A stretch of 64,000 nt of DNA from Burkholderia metallica (lineage in GTDB: Bacteria > Pseudomonadota > Gammaproteobacteria > Burkholderiales > Burkholderiaceae): positions 62,001-126,000 of the forward strand of contig NZ_CADFDB010000002.1 in NCBI RefSeq assembly GCF_902832845.1. The letters run 5' to 3'. A model generated the notes under the pieces. That model saw only the letters and a program-made list of their open reading frames with translations, had not been told where the DNA came from and ran no database searches. Positions 17,739-27,030 of the stretch are shown here, piece by piece. The translations under genes were made by a program, and so were the position numbers. Each line of letters starts with the position of its first letter. The first letter of the stretch is position 1.

Positions 17739-19061
17739 ATGCAAACGGGTTTCATGGACGCGTCCGCGATCGAGCGCCGGACCATACGAAAGGTCGTCTG
17801 GCGACTCGTTCCCTTTTTGATGATCTGCTACCTGCTTGCCTTCATCGACCGGGGCAACGTGGGGATGGCGTCGCTGCAGATGAACGAGGACCTCGGGATG
17901 TCGGCGAAGGTCTTCGGCTTCGGCAGCAGCCTGTTCTTCATTTCGTATTTCTTTTGCGAAGTGCCGAGCAACCTCGCGCTGCAGAAATACGGCGCGCGGA
18001 TCTGGATTGCCCGGATCATGATCACGTGGGGCATCGTGTCGGCGGCGACCGCGCTCGTACACAACGCGACGACGTTCTACGTGCTGCGCTTTCTGCTGGG
18101 CGCGGCCGAGGCCGGCTTCTTTCCGGGCGTGCTGCTTTATCTGTCGTACTGGATTCCCGCGCAGTATCGTGCGCGGATCGTCGCGACGTTCATGGTCGCG
18201 ATTCCGGCCGCGAGCTTCATCGGCTCGCCGCTCTCCGCGCTGCTGTTGCAGATGGACGGCGTCTGGGGCCTGCGTGGATGGCACTGGCTGTTCATCCTCG
18301 AAGGCATTCCGACCGTGCTGCTCGGCGTCGCATGCCTGTTCATACTGACGAACAAGCCGGAAAACGCGACGTGGCTCGACGACGACGAGCGCGCGTGGCT
18401 CTCGGGCGCGCTGGCAGCCGGCAACAAGACCCGCAAGAAGGTGCTGTCGCTGCCGCTCACGCAACTGTTCCGCAATCGCTACGTGCTGTGTCTCGCGCTC
18501 GTCGACACGTGCGCTTCCGCGGCAGGCAGCACGCTGTCGGTGTGGCAGCCGCAGCTGCTGAAGTCGTTCGGCCTGACCGTCATGCAGACCGGCCTGCTGA
18601 ACTCGGTGCCGTATGCGCTGGCCTCCATCCTGATGGTCTACTGGGGCCGGCGCTCGGACCGCGTCGGCGAGCGGCGCTGGCACACGGTCGTGCCGATGCT
18701 GCTGATCGGCGTGGGCCTGTTCGCGACGTCGCTGAGCGGATCGCTGCTGCCCACGATCTGCATGCTCTGCGCGGTGCTGGTCGGCGCGTATTCGTTCAAG
18801 GGCCCGTTCTGGGCACTCGCCACCGACATGCTGTCCAACAGCACCGTGGCGGCCGGGCTCGCGACGGTCAACGCGATCGCGAACCTGCTCGGCGGCGGGC
18901 TGATGGTGAACGTGTACGGGTGGGTGAAGGCGGCGACGGGCAGCTACGCGCTCGCGTTGATGCCGCTCGCGATCCTCACGCTCGTGAGCGTCGCGACGCT
19001 GTTGCTGCTCACGCGCAATCATGCGGCCGGCAAGCTGGTCGGCAAGACGGAGACCATCTGA
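17739..19061 (+). CDS. MFS transporter, anion:cation symporter type
   Basis: 440 residues. FLMICYLLAFIDRGNVGMAS and CEVPSNLALQKYGARIWIAR are ACS-family signatures, as in the carrier encoded at 11580. GGAGA precedes the ATG. The four MFS genes of this operon are not simple duplicates: two ACS-type, one aromatic/sialate-like and one TMS5-like. Probably imports an organic anion. The following amidohydrolase gene starts 2 bp after its stop. Confidence 0.92.
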   Translation: MQTGFMDASAIERRTIRKVVWRLVPFLMICYLLAFIDRGNVGMASLQMNEDLGMSAKVFGFGSSLFFISYFFCEVPSNLALQKYGARIWIARIMITWGIVSAATALVHNATTFYVLRFLLGAAEAGFFPGVLLYLSYWIPAQYRARIVATFMVAIPAASFIGSPLSALLLQMDGVWGLRGWHWLFILEGIPTVLLGVACLFILTNKPENATWLDDDERAWLSGALAAGNKTRKKVLSLPLTQLFRNRYVLCLALVDTCASAAGSTLSVWQPQLLKSFGLTVMQTGLLNSVPYALASILMVYWGRRSDRVGERRWHTVVPMLLIGVGLFATSLSGSLLPTICMLCAVLVGAYSFKGPFWALATDMLSNSTVAAGLATVNAIANLLGGGLMVNVYGWVKAATGSYALALMPLAILTLVSVATLLLLTRNHAAGKLVGKTETI

Positions 19062-19063
19062 TC

Positions 19064-19996
19064 ATGGCGCGCATCGCGAGACGCGGATTCCTCCGGATCG
19101 CCGGCGCGACGCTCGCTTCGGCTGCATTGCCGAGGCCGGCCGCCGCCGGCGAAACGTGGTCGAGCGGCACCGGGCGGCCGGCGTTCCGGCTGCCCGAAGG
19201 GGCGATCGACTGTCACATGCACATCTACGACGACCGGTTCCCGGTCGCGCCTGGCACGACGCTGCGACCGCCGAATGCGACCGTCGCGCAATATCGGAGC
19301 GTGCAGGCGCGCATCGGCGTGAAGCGCAACGTGGTCGTGACGCCGTCGACGTACGGGACCGACAATCGCTGCACGCTGGCCGCGATCGCGCAGTTCGGCG
19401 CCGACGCGCGCGGCGTGGCCGTCGTCGACGGCACCGTGAGCGACGACGAACTTCGGGCGCTCGATCGCGGCGGTATCCGCGCGATCCGGTTCAACCTGAG
19501 CTATCCGGGCGCGACGACGCTCGACATGCTGGCGCCGCTCGCCGCACGCATCGCGAACCTCGGATGGCATATCGAGCTGGTGGTTCAGGGCGCGCGGCTG
19601 CCGGAGCTGGAGCCGCATCTTGCGGCGCTGCCTTGTCCGCTCGTCATCGACCATATCGCGCATGTGCCGCAGCCCGGCGGGCTGGCGTCGGCCGCGTTTC
19701 GTACCGCGCAACGCCTCGTTGAAAAGGGCAATACGTGGATCACGTTGTCGGGGCCGTATGTCGACAGCAAGACGGGCGCGCCTGCGTACGATGACGTCGC
19801 ACCGATCGCGAAGGCGCTGATCGACATGGCGCCGGAACGCATGCTCTGGGGCACCGACTGGCCGCACCCGACGCAGAAGACGGACAAGCCGGACGACGCA
19901 GGCATGCTGGACGTGATCGCCGGCTGGATCGGGCGTCCGGACTGGCAACGAATGATATTCGTCGCTAATCCGGAGCAGTTGTACCGCTGGAACTGA
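19064..19996 (+). CDS. Exported amidohydrolase family 2 hydrolase (PDC-lactonase-like)
   Basis: 310 residues. The N-terminus has a twin-arginine-like signal (ARRGFLRIAG, then a hydrophobic stretch ending PRPAAA), suggesting export of a folded enzyme. The barrel has HxH in IDCHMHIYDD and the catalytic Asp in WGTDWPHPTQ, as in 2-pyrone-4,6-dicarboxylate lactonase and sulfomuconolactone hydrolase relatives. If exported it would open a lactone in the periplasm before uptake. It ends the operon. Confidence 0.88.
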   Translation: MARIARRGFLRIAGATLASAALPRPAAAGETWSSGTGRPAFRLPEGAIDCHMHIYDDRFPVAPGTTLRPPNATVAQYRSVQARIGVKRNVVVTPSTYGTDNRCTLAAIAQFGADARGVAVVDGTVSDDELRALDRGGIRAIRFNLSYPGATTLDMLAPLAARIANLGWHIELVVQGARLPELEPHLAALPCPLVIDHIAHVPQPGGLASAAFRTAQRLVEKGNTWITLSGPYVDSKTGAPAYDDVAPIAKALIDMAPERMLWGTDWPHPTQKTDKPDDAGMLDVIAGWIGRPDWQRMIFVANPEQLYRWN

Positions 19997-20164
19997 AGGC
20001 TGATCGCACAGTCGCTTTTTTGATTCGCATGGACCGCGAATCGATCCTCGAACAAGAAGTCGCGATGCGCTCTCGGGGAGGAAATCTTCGGAAACTGGAC
20101 GTCGTCCTCGCCGTCGATCTCGATCCACTTCGCCAGCTTGGCCGGATTTCGCTGCCTTCGTCTT

Positions 20165-21280
20165 CTAGAAACGATCGATCATCCCGAACTGGATGCCTCT
20201 CACCGATGCCCCCGGCCACGACGGCGGGAGGCCGGTCACGTTGACGCCTTTCAGCGTGAACGACGCGTGGCCGCGGTTACGCAGCCACGCGGCGCTCGCA
20301 TACAGCAGGATCCGCTTCGACACGTCGTACTCGCATGCGGCGCTGAACTGGTCGACGTCGTTGTCGCCGCCCGAGCGGTCGCGCAGCCACGTGTAACCCA
20401 GCGACGTGCGAAAGCGCGCATTCACCGCGTAGCGCGCCGACGCCGACACGCCGTCGTTGTGATATCGGGGCGTTCCGCCGTCGCCGTTGAAATACGACAG
20501 GAAGGCGGTCACCGGGCCGAATGCGTAGGACACGCCGCCGAGGTTGGCGCGCAGCGCGCCGCTGCCGTGGGTTTGCTGATGCGCGTACGAAACGCGCAGC
20601 GGGCCGCCATGCCACGAGAACGTCTCGATGTGCCCCGCGAGGCCGTTGCCGTCGCCGTCCGTTGCGTCGCGCAACGACGCCATGATCGTGGTCGAGAAGC
20701 CGTGGACTTCCGGCGAAAGATACGTGATCGCATTGCTTGCGTACGGCGTGATTTTCGACAGGTTGTCGAGCCCCGACGCGATCGTGCCCGCGCCGAACGC
20801 ATCGAGCTGCCCCTTGAACGGGATATAGATCGGCGAATACTGGCGGCCGACCCGCACCGTGCCGTAGCGCGAACTCACGCCGATCCATGCCTGGCGGTTG
20901 AACACCGTATTGGCGACGGCCTGCGTGCCGTTAGTCGAGCCGAAGCCGCTTTCGAGGTCGAACAGGATCTTGACGCCGTTGCCGATATCCTCGGCGCCGC
21001 GCATGCCGATGCGCGAACCGCGATATGCGCCGGAATCCATCCGCGCGACGTAGCCCGCGCCGGGATTCGTGAGTTCGATGCTCGTGTCGATCGCACCGTA
21101 CAGCGTCACGCTGCCTTGCGCGTGGGCCGGCGACGGATGCGCGGCCACGATCGTTGCGGCCGCACCGATATGCGCGGCGAAGCGGATGCGGGCGACCGAC
21201 CGGCGTGGCGGGCGCGGTCGGCCGTTTCCCGACGCGACGTCGTGGTAGTCGGGATGGGAGGCGGGACAGGAATGACTCAT
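20165..21280 (-). CDS. General (OmpC-like) porin
   Basis: 371 residues from ATG 21280. After a long, Pro/Arg-rich leader the signal peptide ends AHA-QGSVTLYG; the barrel ends in MIDRF with terminal Phe. The leader before the hydrophobic core is unusually long (about 33 residues), so the real start could be further in, or at an alternative codon. It converges on the amidohydrolase gene and lies downstream of the PQQ dehydrogenase, separated by a strong hairpin. Confidence 0.88.
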   Translation of the reverse strand: MSHSCPASHPDYHDVASGNGRPRPPRRSVARIRFAAHIGAAATIVAAHPSPAHAQGSVTLYGAIDTSIELTNPGAGYVARMDSGAYRGSRIGMRGAEDIGNGVKILFDLESGFGSTNGTQAVANTVFNRQAWIGVSSRYGTVRVGRQYSPIYIPFKGQLDAFGAGTIASGLDNLSKITPYASNAITYLSPEVHGFSTTIMASLRDATDGDGNGLAGHIETFSWHGGPLRVSYAHQQTHGSGALRANLGGVSYAFGPVTAFLSYFNGDGGTPRYHNDGVSASARYAVNARFRTSLGYTWLRDRSGGDNDVDQFSAACEYDVSKRILLYASAAWLRNRGHASFTLKGVNVTGLPPSWPGASVRGIQFGMIDRF

Positions 21281-21326
21281 GGGGAAGGCAGGGATGGCGC
21301 CGCAGCAGCGGCATGACGCGCCGGAT

Positions 21327-21363
21327 GCGGCGTGGCGCGGCAACCTTCGCCGCGCCACGCCGC
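21327..21363 (-). terminator. Strong GC hairpin downstream of PQQ dehydrogenase
   Basis: Two perfect 15-base arms (GCGGCGTGGCGCGGC and its complement) enclose a 7-base loop, 24 bp after the dehydrogenase stop. No T-run follows, so it may act as an RNA-stabilising or Rho-assisted end, or as an attenuator before the porin gene. Confidence 0.6.
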
Positions 21364-21387
21364 GCATGATCCGGCCGGATCGCGCGC

Positions 21388-23814
21388 TTACTTGTTGTCG
21401 GGCAATGCGTAGGCGATCACGTAGTCGCCGCGATCGGGCGACTGGCGCGCACCGCCCGCCGAGATGACGATGTACTGCTTGCCGTCGATCGTGTAGCTCA
21501 TCGGCGTGCCCTGGCTGCCCACCGGCAGGCGTGCCTTCCACAGTTCCTTGCCCGTCGAGCTGTCGAACGCTCGCAGGTAGTAGTCCTGCGTCGCCGCGAA
21601 GAACACGAGACCGCCGCCGGTCGCGAGCGAGCCGCCGATGGTGGGCATGCCGATCGGTGACGGCATGTGCATCTGCACGCCGTAGAGGCGCGTGTCCTTC
21701 ACCGTGCCGAGCGGCACTTGCCATGCGATGCTGCGCGTCTTCAGGTCGACCGCGGTGAGGCTGCCGAACGGCGGCTTCTGGCACGGAATCCCGAGCGGCG
21801 AGAAGAAGCGGTCCTTCAGCACCGAGTACGGTGTGCCGCCGAGCGGCACCGCGCCCATGCCCGCATTCACCGATTCGTTGCCGTCGGACGTGCCGCTACG
21901 GTTCTTTTCCTTCTCCAGATGGACCCAGAGGCCGAGCCGCATGTCGTTCACGTAGATCACGCCGGCGTTCGGATCGTACGACAGGCCGCCCCAGTTCATC
22001 CCGCCGAGCGAGCCGGGGAAGCTGAGCGAGCGATCGGTGTCCGGCGCGGTGAAAAGACCGTCGTAGCGCATCCCGCGGAAGATCACGCGGCACATCAGCT
22101 GGTCGATCGGCGTGACGCCCCACATGTCCGAATCCTTCAGCACCTCGGCGCCGATCTGCGGCATGCCGACCGACAGCGGCTGGGTTTTCGAATACGGCTC
22201 GTTCGGAATCGACGCGGTCTTGACCGGATGCTCGACGACCTTCGTCAGCGGCTGGCCGGTTGCGCGGTCGAGCACGAACAGCTGGCCCATCTTGGTGCCG
22301 ACGATCAGCGCAGGCACGTGCTTGCCGTCTTCCATCGGGAAGTCGACCAGCGTCGGCTGCATCGGCACGTCGTAGTCCCAGAGGTCGTGATGCACGGTCT
22401 GGAAGTGCCACTTCTCCGCACCCGTCGTCGCATCGAGCGCGAGGATCGATGCGCCGTACTTTTCGTCGAGCGCGGTGCGCTTGACGCCCCACAGGTCGAT
22501 CGCTGCGTTGCCGACCGGCATGTAGATCGTGTTCGACGTCGCGTCGTAGGTCATCGGCGCCCACACGTTCGGTGTCGAGCGTGTGAAGAGCTTGCCTTGG
22601 GCCGGCTCGGCGTGATCGTCCGGATTGCCCGGATCGAATGCCCACTTCATCTTGCCCGTCATCACGTCGAAGCCGCGGATCACGCCGCCGGGCATGTCGA
22701 GCGACACGTTGTCGGCGACCCGGCCGCCCGTGACCACGGTGGTGCCCGCCACCGTCGGCGGCGACGTGAGTTCGTACAGCGGGCTTTTCGCGTTACCGAG
22801 GCCGGCCTTCAGGTCGATGACGCCATGATCGCCGAAGTCGTCGCACAGCTTGCCCGTGTCGGCATCGAGCGCGACGAGCTTCGCGTCGATCGTGTTCATG
22901 AAGATGCGGCGGCGGCACATGGCCGGATCGCCGGACGCGGCGATCGGCGACACCGGCGTCGAGCCGGCGACGCTCGGCTGCACGAGCGGTTTGTCGGCGT
23001 CGAAGTACGCGAGGCCGCGGCAGCGCACCCAGACCGTCGTCTTGGTCGGGAACGCGTGGCGCCATTTTTCCGTGCCCGTCGCGGCATCCACGGCGATCAC
23101 GGTGTTGTGCGGCGAGCACAGGAACAGCGTCTTGCCGACCTGCAGCGGCGTTTCCTGATCTTCCGAGCCGCCGCCGTCCGGGCTGAGCGGCGTGTCGCCG
23201 GTGCGGAACGTCCACGCGACCTGCAGGTTCTTCACGGTGTCGCGATTGATCTGCGCGGCGCCCGCGAAGCGGTCGCCGCCGGCGGAGCGCCCATAAGCGG
23301 TCCAGTCGTCGGTGCCGGCGTGGCTGGCTGCCGGGAGCGGCGCTTCGGTGCCGAACGTGCCGTGCGGCACGAACATGCCGTAGACGAACGCGCCGTTGCA
23401 TGCGAGCAGCACGGCGGCGATGCCCCAGGCCGCGCCGCGGGCGGGCGCCTTGCCTTCGGCACGGCGCAGCAGCGGCCACGCCGCCGCGAGCAGCATGCCG
23501 ATCATCGAGAACATGAAGATCCTCGTGTTGAGCGGCCAGAAATCGAAGCCGGCCTCCCACACGGCCCACAGCGCGGTGGCGATCAGCATCACGAGGTAGA
23601 TCGGGACCGCACTGGAGCGGCGTCGCGCGAGCTGGACGCCGGTCGCGCACAACGCAAGCCCGGCCAGCAGGTAATACCAGCTGCCGCCGCGTGCGATGAG
23701 CATGCCGCCGCCGATCGCGAAATAGATCCCTAGAAGCACGCAGGCCAGTCCGGCGAGGGCAAACCCGATTCGGGCCGCACCGCGAACGGGCGCTGGATGT
23801 GATTGGATGGACAT
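21388..23814 (-). CDS. gcd: Membrane-bound PQQ-dependent glucose/quinate dehydrogenase
   Basis: 808 residues. The first 150 carry about five membrane segments, as in the glucose/quinate/shikimate PQQ dehydrogenases. The periplasmic eight-bladed propeller follows (WTAYGRSAGGDRFAG, ETPLQVG, NVWAPMTYD, GTPMSYTIDGKQYIV). It oxidises an aldose or polyol in the periplasm and passes electrons to ubiquinone. ATG 23814 follows GAGAAG. Substrate choice between glucose, quinate and another polyol cannot be settled from sequence. Transcribed divergently from the TPP-enzyme operon across 759 bp. Confidence 0.9.
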   Translation of the reverse strand: MSIQSHPAPVRGAARIGFALAGLACVLLGIYFAIGGGMLIARGGSWYYLLAGLALCATGVQLARRRSSAVPIYLVMLIATALWAVWEAGFDFWPLNTRIFMFSMIGMLLAAAWPLLRRAEGKAPARGAAWGIAAVLLACNGAFVYGMFVPHGTFGTEAPLPAASHAGTDDWTAYGRSAGGDRFAGAAQINRDTVKNLQVAWTFRTGDTPLSPDGGGSEDQETPLQVGKTLFLCSPHNTVIAVDAATGTEKWRHAFPTKTTVWVRCRGLAYFDADKPLVQPSVAGSTPVSPIAASGDPAMCRRRIFMNTIDAKLVALDADTGKLCDDFGDHGVIDLKAGLGNAKSPLYELTSPPTVAGTTVVTGGRVADNVSLDMPGGVIRGFDVMTGKMKWAFDPGNPDDHAEPAQGKLFTRSTPNVWAPMTYDATSNTIYMPVGNAAIDLWGVKRTALDEKYGASILALDATTGAEKWHFQTVHHDLWDYDVPMQPTLVDFPMEDGKHVPALIVGTKMGQLFVLDRATGQPLTKVVEHPVKTASIPNEPYSKTQPLSVGMPQIGAEVLKDSDMWGVTPIDQLMCRVIFRGMRYDGLFTAPDTDRSLSFPGSLGGMNWGGLSYDPNAGVIYVNDMRLGLWVHLEKEKNRSGTSDGNESVNAGMGAVPLGGTPYSVLKDRFFSPLGIPCQKPPFGSLTAVDLKTRSIAWQVPLGTVKDTRLYGVQMHMPSPIGMPTIGGSLATGGGLVFFAATQDYYLRAFDSSTGKELWKARLPVGSQGTPMSYTIDGKQYIVISAGGARQSPDRGDYVIAYALPDNK

Positions 23815-24573
23815 GGTTGTCTTCTCTCGGTTTGCGCCGGGCGGGGAGCGAAGGGGAGACGCTCGCGGCACGGGAGTGCGGCCGCGCATGCACCCCGGAG
23901 CGACATGCGGCGTTGCACGCATGCCTTCACAGGCTCCGGAGGCGAACCTTCTCTTTCCCGACGTCGAGTTAGTTCAGGAAATTAACCAAATAGTGCATTT
24001 TATATCAATCGACGAATTGCTTCATGTTTTAACTATCTGACGAGACGATGACGATGGCGCGCGCGGAGGGGATGCCGGGTTCTTCGCGGCACGCGCGCGA
24101 ACTGCGCGGCGGTTACGCCGAGCCGTTCGGTCGCACGTCCACGCATCAAGCCCGTGCCCACCCCACACAGCCTTGGATTACCTTGAGTCGATCAGGCTCT
24201 CGCATCGTCAGTGTCACCCATCCGGATGGCTGCATGGTCGGCTCCGCGCTCGCTCAACGAGCCGTCCAGCATGCCAGACGCATTTGCAATCGAAGGGCGA
24301 TGGTGCCGCGTCCATGGCGAAGTGGCCGGCAACGGGGTGGCGGGCGAAGCGTCGGCTCGATTGGGGAATCATAAAATTCCGAATAACGGGAATAGCGATA
24401 ATTTTTTGGGGATGCCGCTGGAATCGTGGATGTACGGAATTCCATGAAATTGTGAGGAATGGATCGGGTAAACGTGTGTGCGACAAACGTGACGTCGACG
24501 TTTTGCTGTTTGACAAATCCCGTAATTCGGGATTACAGTAAAACCCATCCCATTCAAACCGTCGAGCGGCCGC
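23815..24573. promoter_or_regulatory. Long divergent intergenic region with operator-like dyads
   Basis: 759 bp without a convincing gene, partly AT-rich. It holds the promoter of the TPP-enzyme operon. TTGACA (24510-24515) and TACAGT (24534-24539) form a sigma70-like pair with an 18-bp spacer, and the spacer contains AATCCCGTAATTCGGGATT (24516-24534). A weaker relative, ATTCCGAATAACGGGAAT, lies at 24376-24393. Confidence 0.5.
24516..24534. promoter_or_regulatory. Operator-like palindrome inside promoter spacer
   Basis: AATCCCGTAATTCGGGATT has perfect 7-base arms around TAATT and lies between -35 and -10 hexamers, 39 bp before ATG 24574. A bound protein would exclude RNA polymerase, so a repressor is expected; the operon-linked IclR protein (33684-34412) is the obvious candidate. 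Confidence 0.55.
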
Positions 24574-26154
24574 ATGAACATCCCACAGTTGGACACCGAT
24601 ACCGGAACCCGAAGCGGGGCGAGCGTCGTGCTCGAGACGGCGCGCGACGCCGGCGTCGACGTCTGTTTCGCCAATCCCGGCACCACCGAGATGCCGTTCG
24701 TCGGTGCGCTCGACACCGTGGCGGGCATGCGCTCGATCCTCGGGCTGTTCGAAGGCGTGTGCACGGGCGCCGCGGACGGCTACGGCCGCATGACCGGCAA
24801 GCCCGCGATGACGTTGCTGCATCTCGGGCCGGGCCACGCAAACGGCATCGCCAACCTGCACAATGCGCGCCGTGCGCGCACGCCGATCCTGAACATCGTC
24901 GGCGATCACACGCGCGATCATCTGAAGTACGACGCGCCGCTCACGTCGGACATCGAGTCGCTCGCCCGCCCCGTTTCGGTGTGGTATCGCAGCGTCGCGC
25001 GCGATACGGATCTCGCGACGGATACGGCCGACGCGATTTCGGCCGCGATGGGCGCGCAGCGCGGCGTATCGACGCTCGTGCTGCCGGTCGACCTCCAGTC
25101 GGCCAAGGTGCGCAATGCGGCGTCGCCCGCCGTCGTTCGCCCGGCCACGGTGTCGTTCGACCCCGCGCAGGTCGGGCGGGTCGCGGATCTGCTGCTCAGC
25201 GGCCATCGCGCGGTGCTGCTGATGGGCGGCCGTGCGTTGTCGGCGCGCGGGCAGCGCGCGGCGGCGCGCATCGCGGCGGCGACCGGCGCGACCTGCTTCA
25301 GCGAAACCTTCCCGGCGCGCGCCGAGCGCGGCGGCGGCCTGCCGGACATCGACCGGCTGCCTTACTTCCCCGAGCCGGCGCTGGCCGCGCTGGCCAGCCG
25401 GCGCGTGGTGCTGGCGGGCGCGCTCGCGCCCGTCACCTACTTCGGCTACGAAGGCATTCCAGGCGAACTCGCGCGCCCTGAAGACATCGTGACGCTCGCC
25501 GCGCCGGGCGACGCTGCCGACGATGCGCTCGAAGCGCTGGCGGATCGCATTGGCGCACCGGAGCACGCCGACGGCGTGCCAGTCGAATGCTGGCAGGTCG
25601 AGGAGGGGTCGCTGACGCCGCAGGCCGTCGGCCGCGTGCTGGCGAATGCGTTGCCGGACGACGCGATCGTGTCGATCGAGGGCGGCACGTGCGGCTATCC
25701 ATTCGTCACCGCGTCGGCGCGCGCCCGCCGTCACACGATCCTCACGAATACGGGCGGCGCGATCGGCCAGGGTTTGCCGGTGGCGCTCGGCGCCGCCGTC
25801 GCGTGCCCGGACCGCCGCGTGTTCGCGCTGCAGTCCGACGGCAGTGCGCAGTACACGATCCAGGCGTTGTGGACGATGGCGCGCGAGCGTTTGCCGGTCG
25901 TCGTGCTGATCGCGTCGAACCGGCGCTACGGCATCCTGCAGACCGAACTCGCGCGCAGCGGCTTGCCGGCCGACACGCCGCACGCCAGCCGCCTGACGCT
26001 GCTGGACGATCCGCCGATCGACTGGCTCGCGCTGTCGCGCGGCTACGGCGTGCCGGCCGAGCGCGCGAGCACGACGCAAGCGTTGGTGCAGGCGCTCGAC
26101 GACGCGCTCACGTATGCCGACGGGCCGACGCTCATCGAAATGTGCGTGGCCTGA
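24574..26154 (+). CDS. Thiamine-diphosphate-dependent enzyme (acetolactate synthase / benzoylformate decarboxylase superfamily)
   Basis: 526 residues in the three-domain PYR-middle-PP layout. The cofactor-activating glutamate is E60 in LFEGVCTGAADGYGRMTG, and the ThDP/Mg site is SDGSAQYTIQALWT...N at 421-449. CFANPGTTEMPFV near the N-terminus is typical of catabolic decarboxylases and C-C lyases. It would decarboxylate a 2-oxo acid or join or cleave a C-C bond. First gene of a nine-gene operon with an aldehyde dehydrogenase at its end, which could oxidise the aldehyde a decarboxylase makes. Confidence 0.9.
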   Translation: MNIPQLDTDTGTRSGASVVLETARDAGVDVCFANPGTTEMPFVGALDTVAGMRSILGLFEGVCTGAADGYGRMTGKPAMTLLHLGPGHANGIANLHNARRARTPILNIVGDHTRDHLKYDAPLTSDIESLARPVSVWYRSVARDTDLATDTADAISAAMGAQRGVSTLVLPVDLQSAKVRNAASPAVVRPATVSFDPAQVGRVADLLLSGHRAVLLMGGRALSARGQRAAARIAAATGATCFSETFPARAERGGGLPDIDRLPYFPEPALAALASRRVVLAGALAPVTYFGYEGIPGELARPEDIVTLAAPGDAADDALEALADRIGAPEHADGVPVECWQVEEGSLTPQAVGRVLANALPDDAIVSIEGGTCGYPFVTASARARRHTILTNTGGAIGQGLPVALGAAVACPDRRVFALQSDGSAQYTIQALWTMARERLPVVVLIASNRRYGILQTELARSGLPADTPHASRLTLLDDPPIDWLALSRGYGVPAERASTTQALVQALDDALTYADGPTLIEMCVA

Positions 26155-26202
26155 TCGCGCACCCGCTTTCCCCTTCAATCCGGACTCTCACCTTTCATCG
26201 CT

Positions 26203-27015
26203 ATGGATCTGCAACTCCACGGAAAAGCCGCGTTCATCACCGGCGGCAGCATGGGCATCGGCAAGGCCGTCGCGCTCGAGCTGGCCCGCGAAGGCGTCGA
26301 TGTCACCCTCGCCGCGCGGCGCATCGAACATCTCGAAGCGGCCGCCGCCGAGCTTCGCGCGGAACTCGCGCCGCTGGGCGACACGGCGGGTGCGATCCTG
26401 CCCGTCACGTTGGACACGACCGACATGGCGTCCGTCGAAGCGGCGATGGCCGCGAGCGTCGAGCGCTTCGGCCGGCTCGACATCCTGCTGAACGGCGCCG
26501 CGCATCCGGGCGGCCTCGTGCGGGCCGAGCTGGAACACGCCGACCCGCAGGGGCTGCTTCAGGACATCGACATCAAGGTGGTCGGCTACCTGCGCTGCGC
26601 GAAGGCGGCCGCGCCCTACATGCGGCGCAACGGCTTCGGCCGGATCGTCAACATCGGCGGCCTCACGGGCCGCGGCAGCAAGCAGCTGTCCGGCATGCGC
26701 AACGTCGCGATCGTGCACCTGACCAAGACGCTGTCCGACCAGCTCGGCCCGTTCGGCATCACGGTCAACACGATTCACCCGGGCGTCGTCGAGACGCCGC
26801 ACATCCACGAACTCTACGAGAAAGAGGCGCAGAAGCAGGGGCTCACGGCCGCGGAGGTCGAGGCGAACTACGTGAAGGTCACGCCGATCCGGCGCGTGCT
26901 GCAGCCGGAAGAAATGGGGTGGATCGTCGCGTTTCTCGCATCGCCGAAATCCGGCTCGATCACCGGCGAGTCGATCGGCTGCGACGGCGGCCTCACGCGC
27001 GGCATTTTTCTCTGA
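26203..27015 (+). CDS. SDR-fold protein lacking the canonical catalytic triad
   Basis: 270 residues. The cofactor end is canonical (TGGSMGIGKA at 13-22), and NGAA replaces NNAG. At the active site, where Ser-Tyr-x-x-x-Lys is expected, I read G152/G153, S163 and N167 in NIGGLTGRGSKQLSGMRNVA. So all three catalytic residues appear changed, although the surrounding HLTKTLSDQLGPFGITVN and HPGVVETP are well kept. It may be a divergent dehydratase-, epimerase- or binding-type SDR. The ATG has no clear Shine-Dalgarno sequence. Confidence 0.87.
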   Translation: MDLQLHGKAAFITGGSMGIGKAVALELAREGVDVTLAARRIEHLEAAAAELRAELAPLGDTAGAILPVTLDTTDMASVEAAMAASVERFGRLDILLNGAAHPGGLVRAELEHADPQGLLQDIDIKVVGYLRCAKAAAPYMRRNGFGRIVNIGGLTGRGSKQLSGMRNVAIVHLTKTLSDQLGPFGITVNTIHPGVVETPHIHELYEKEAQKQGLTAAEVEANYVKVTPIRRVLQPEEMGWIVAFLASPKSGSITGESIGCDGGLTRGIFL

Positions 27016-27030
27016 CACGAGGAGCATTTC

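Noticed and set aside
20022-20042. GATTCGC / GCGAATC hairpin as a terminator
   Set aside because: The T-run is on the wrong side of the stem for the plus-strand operon and becomes an A-run for the minus-strand porin; left as an unexplained inverted repeat.
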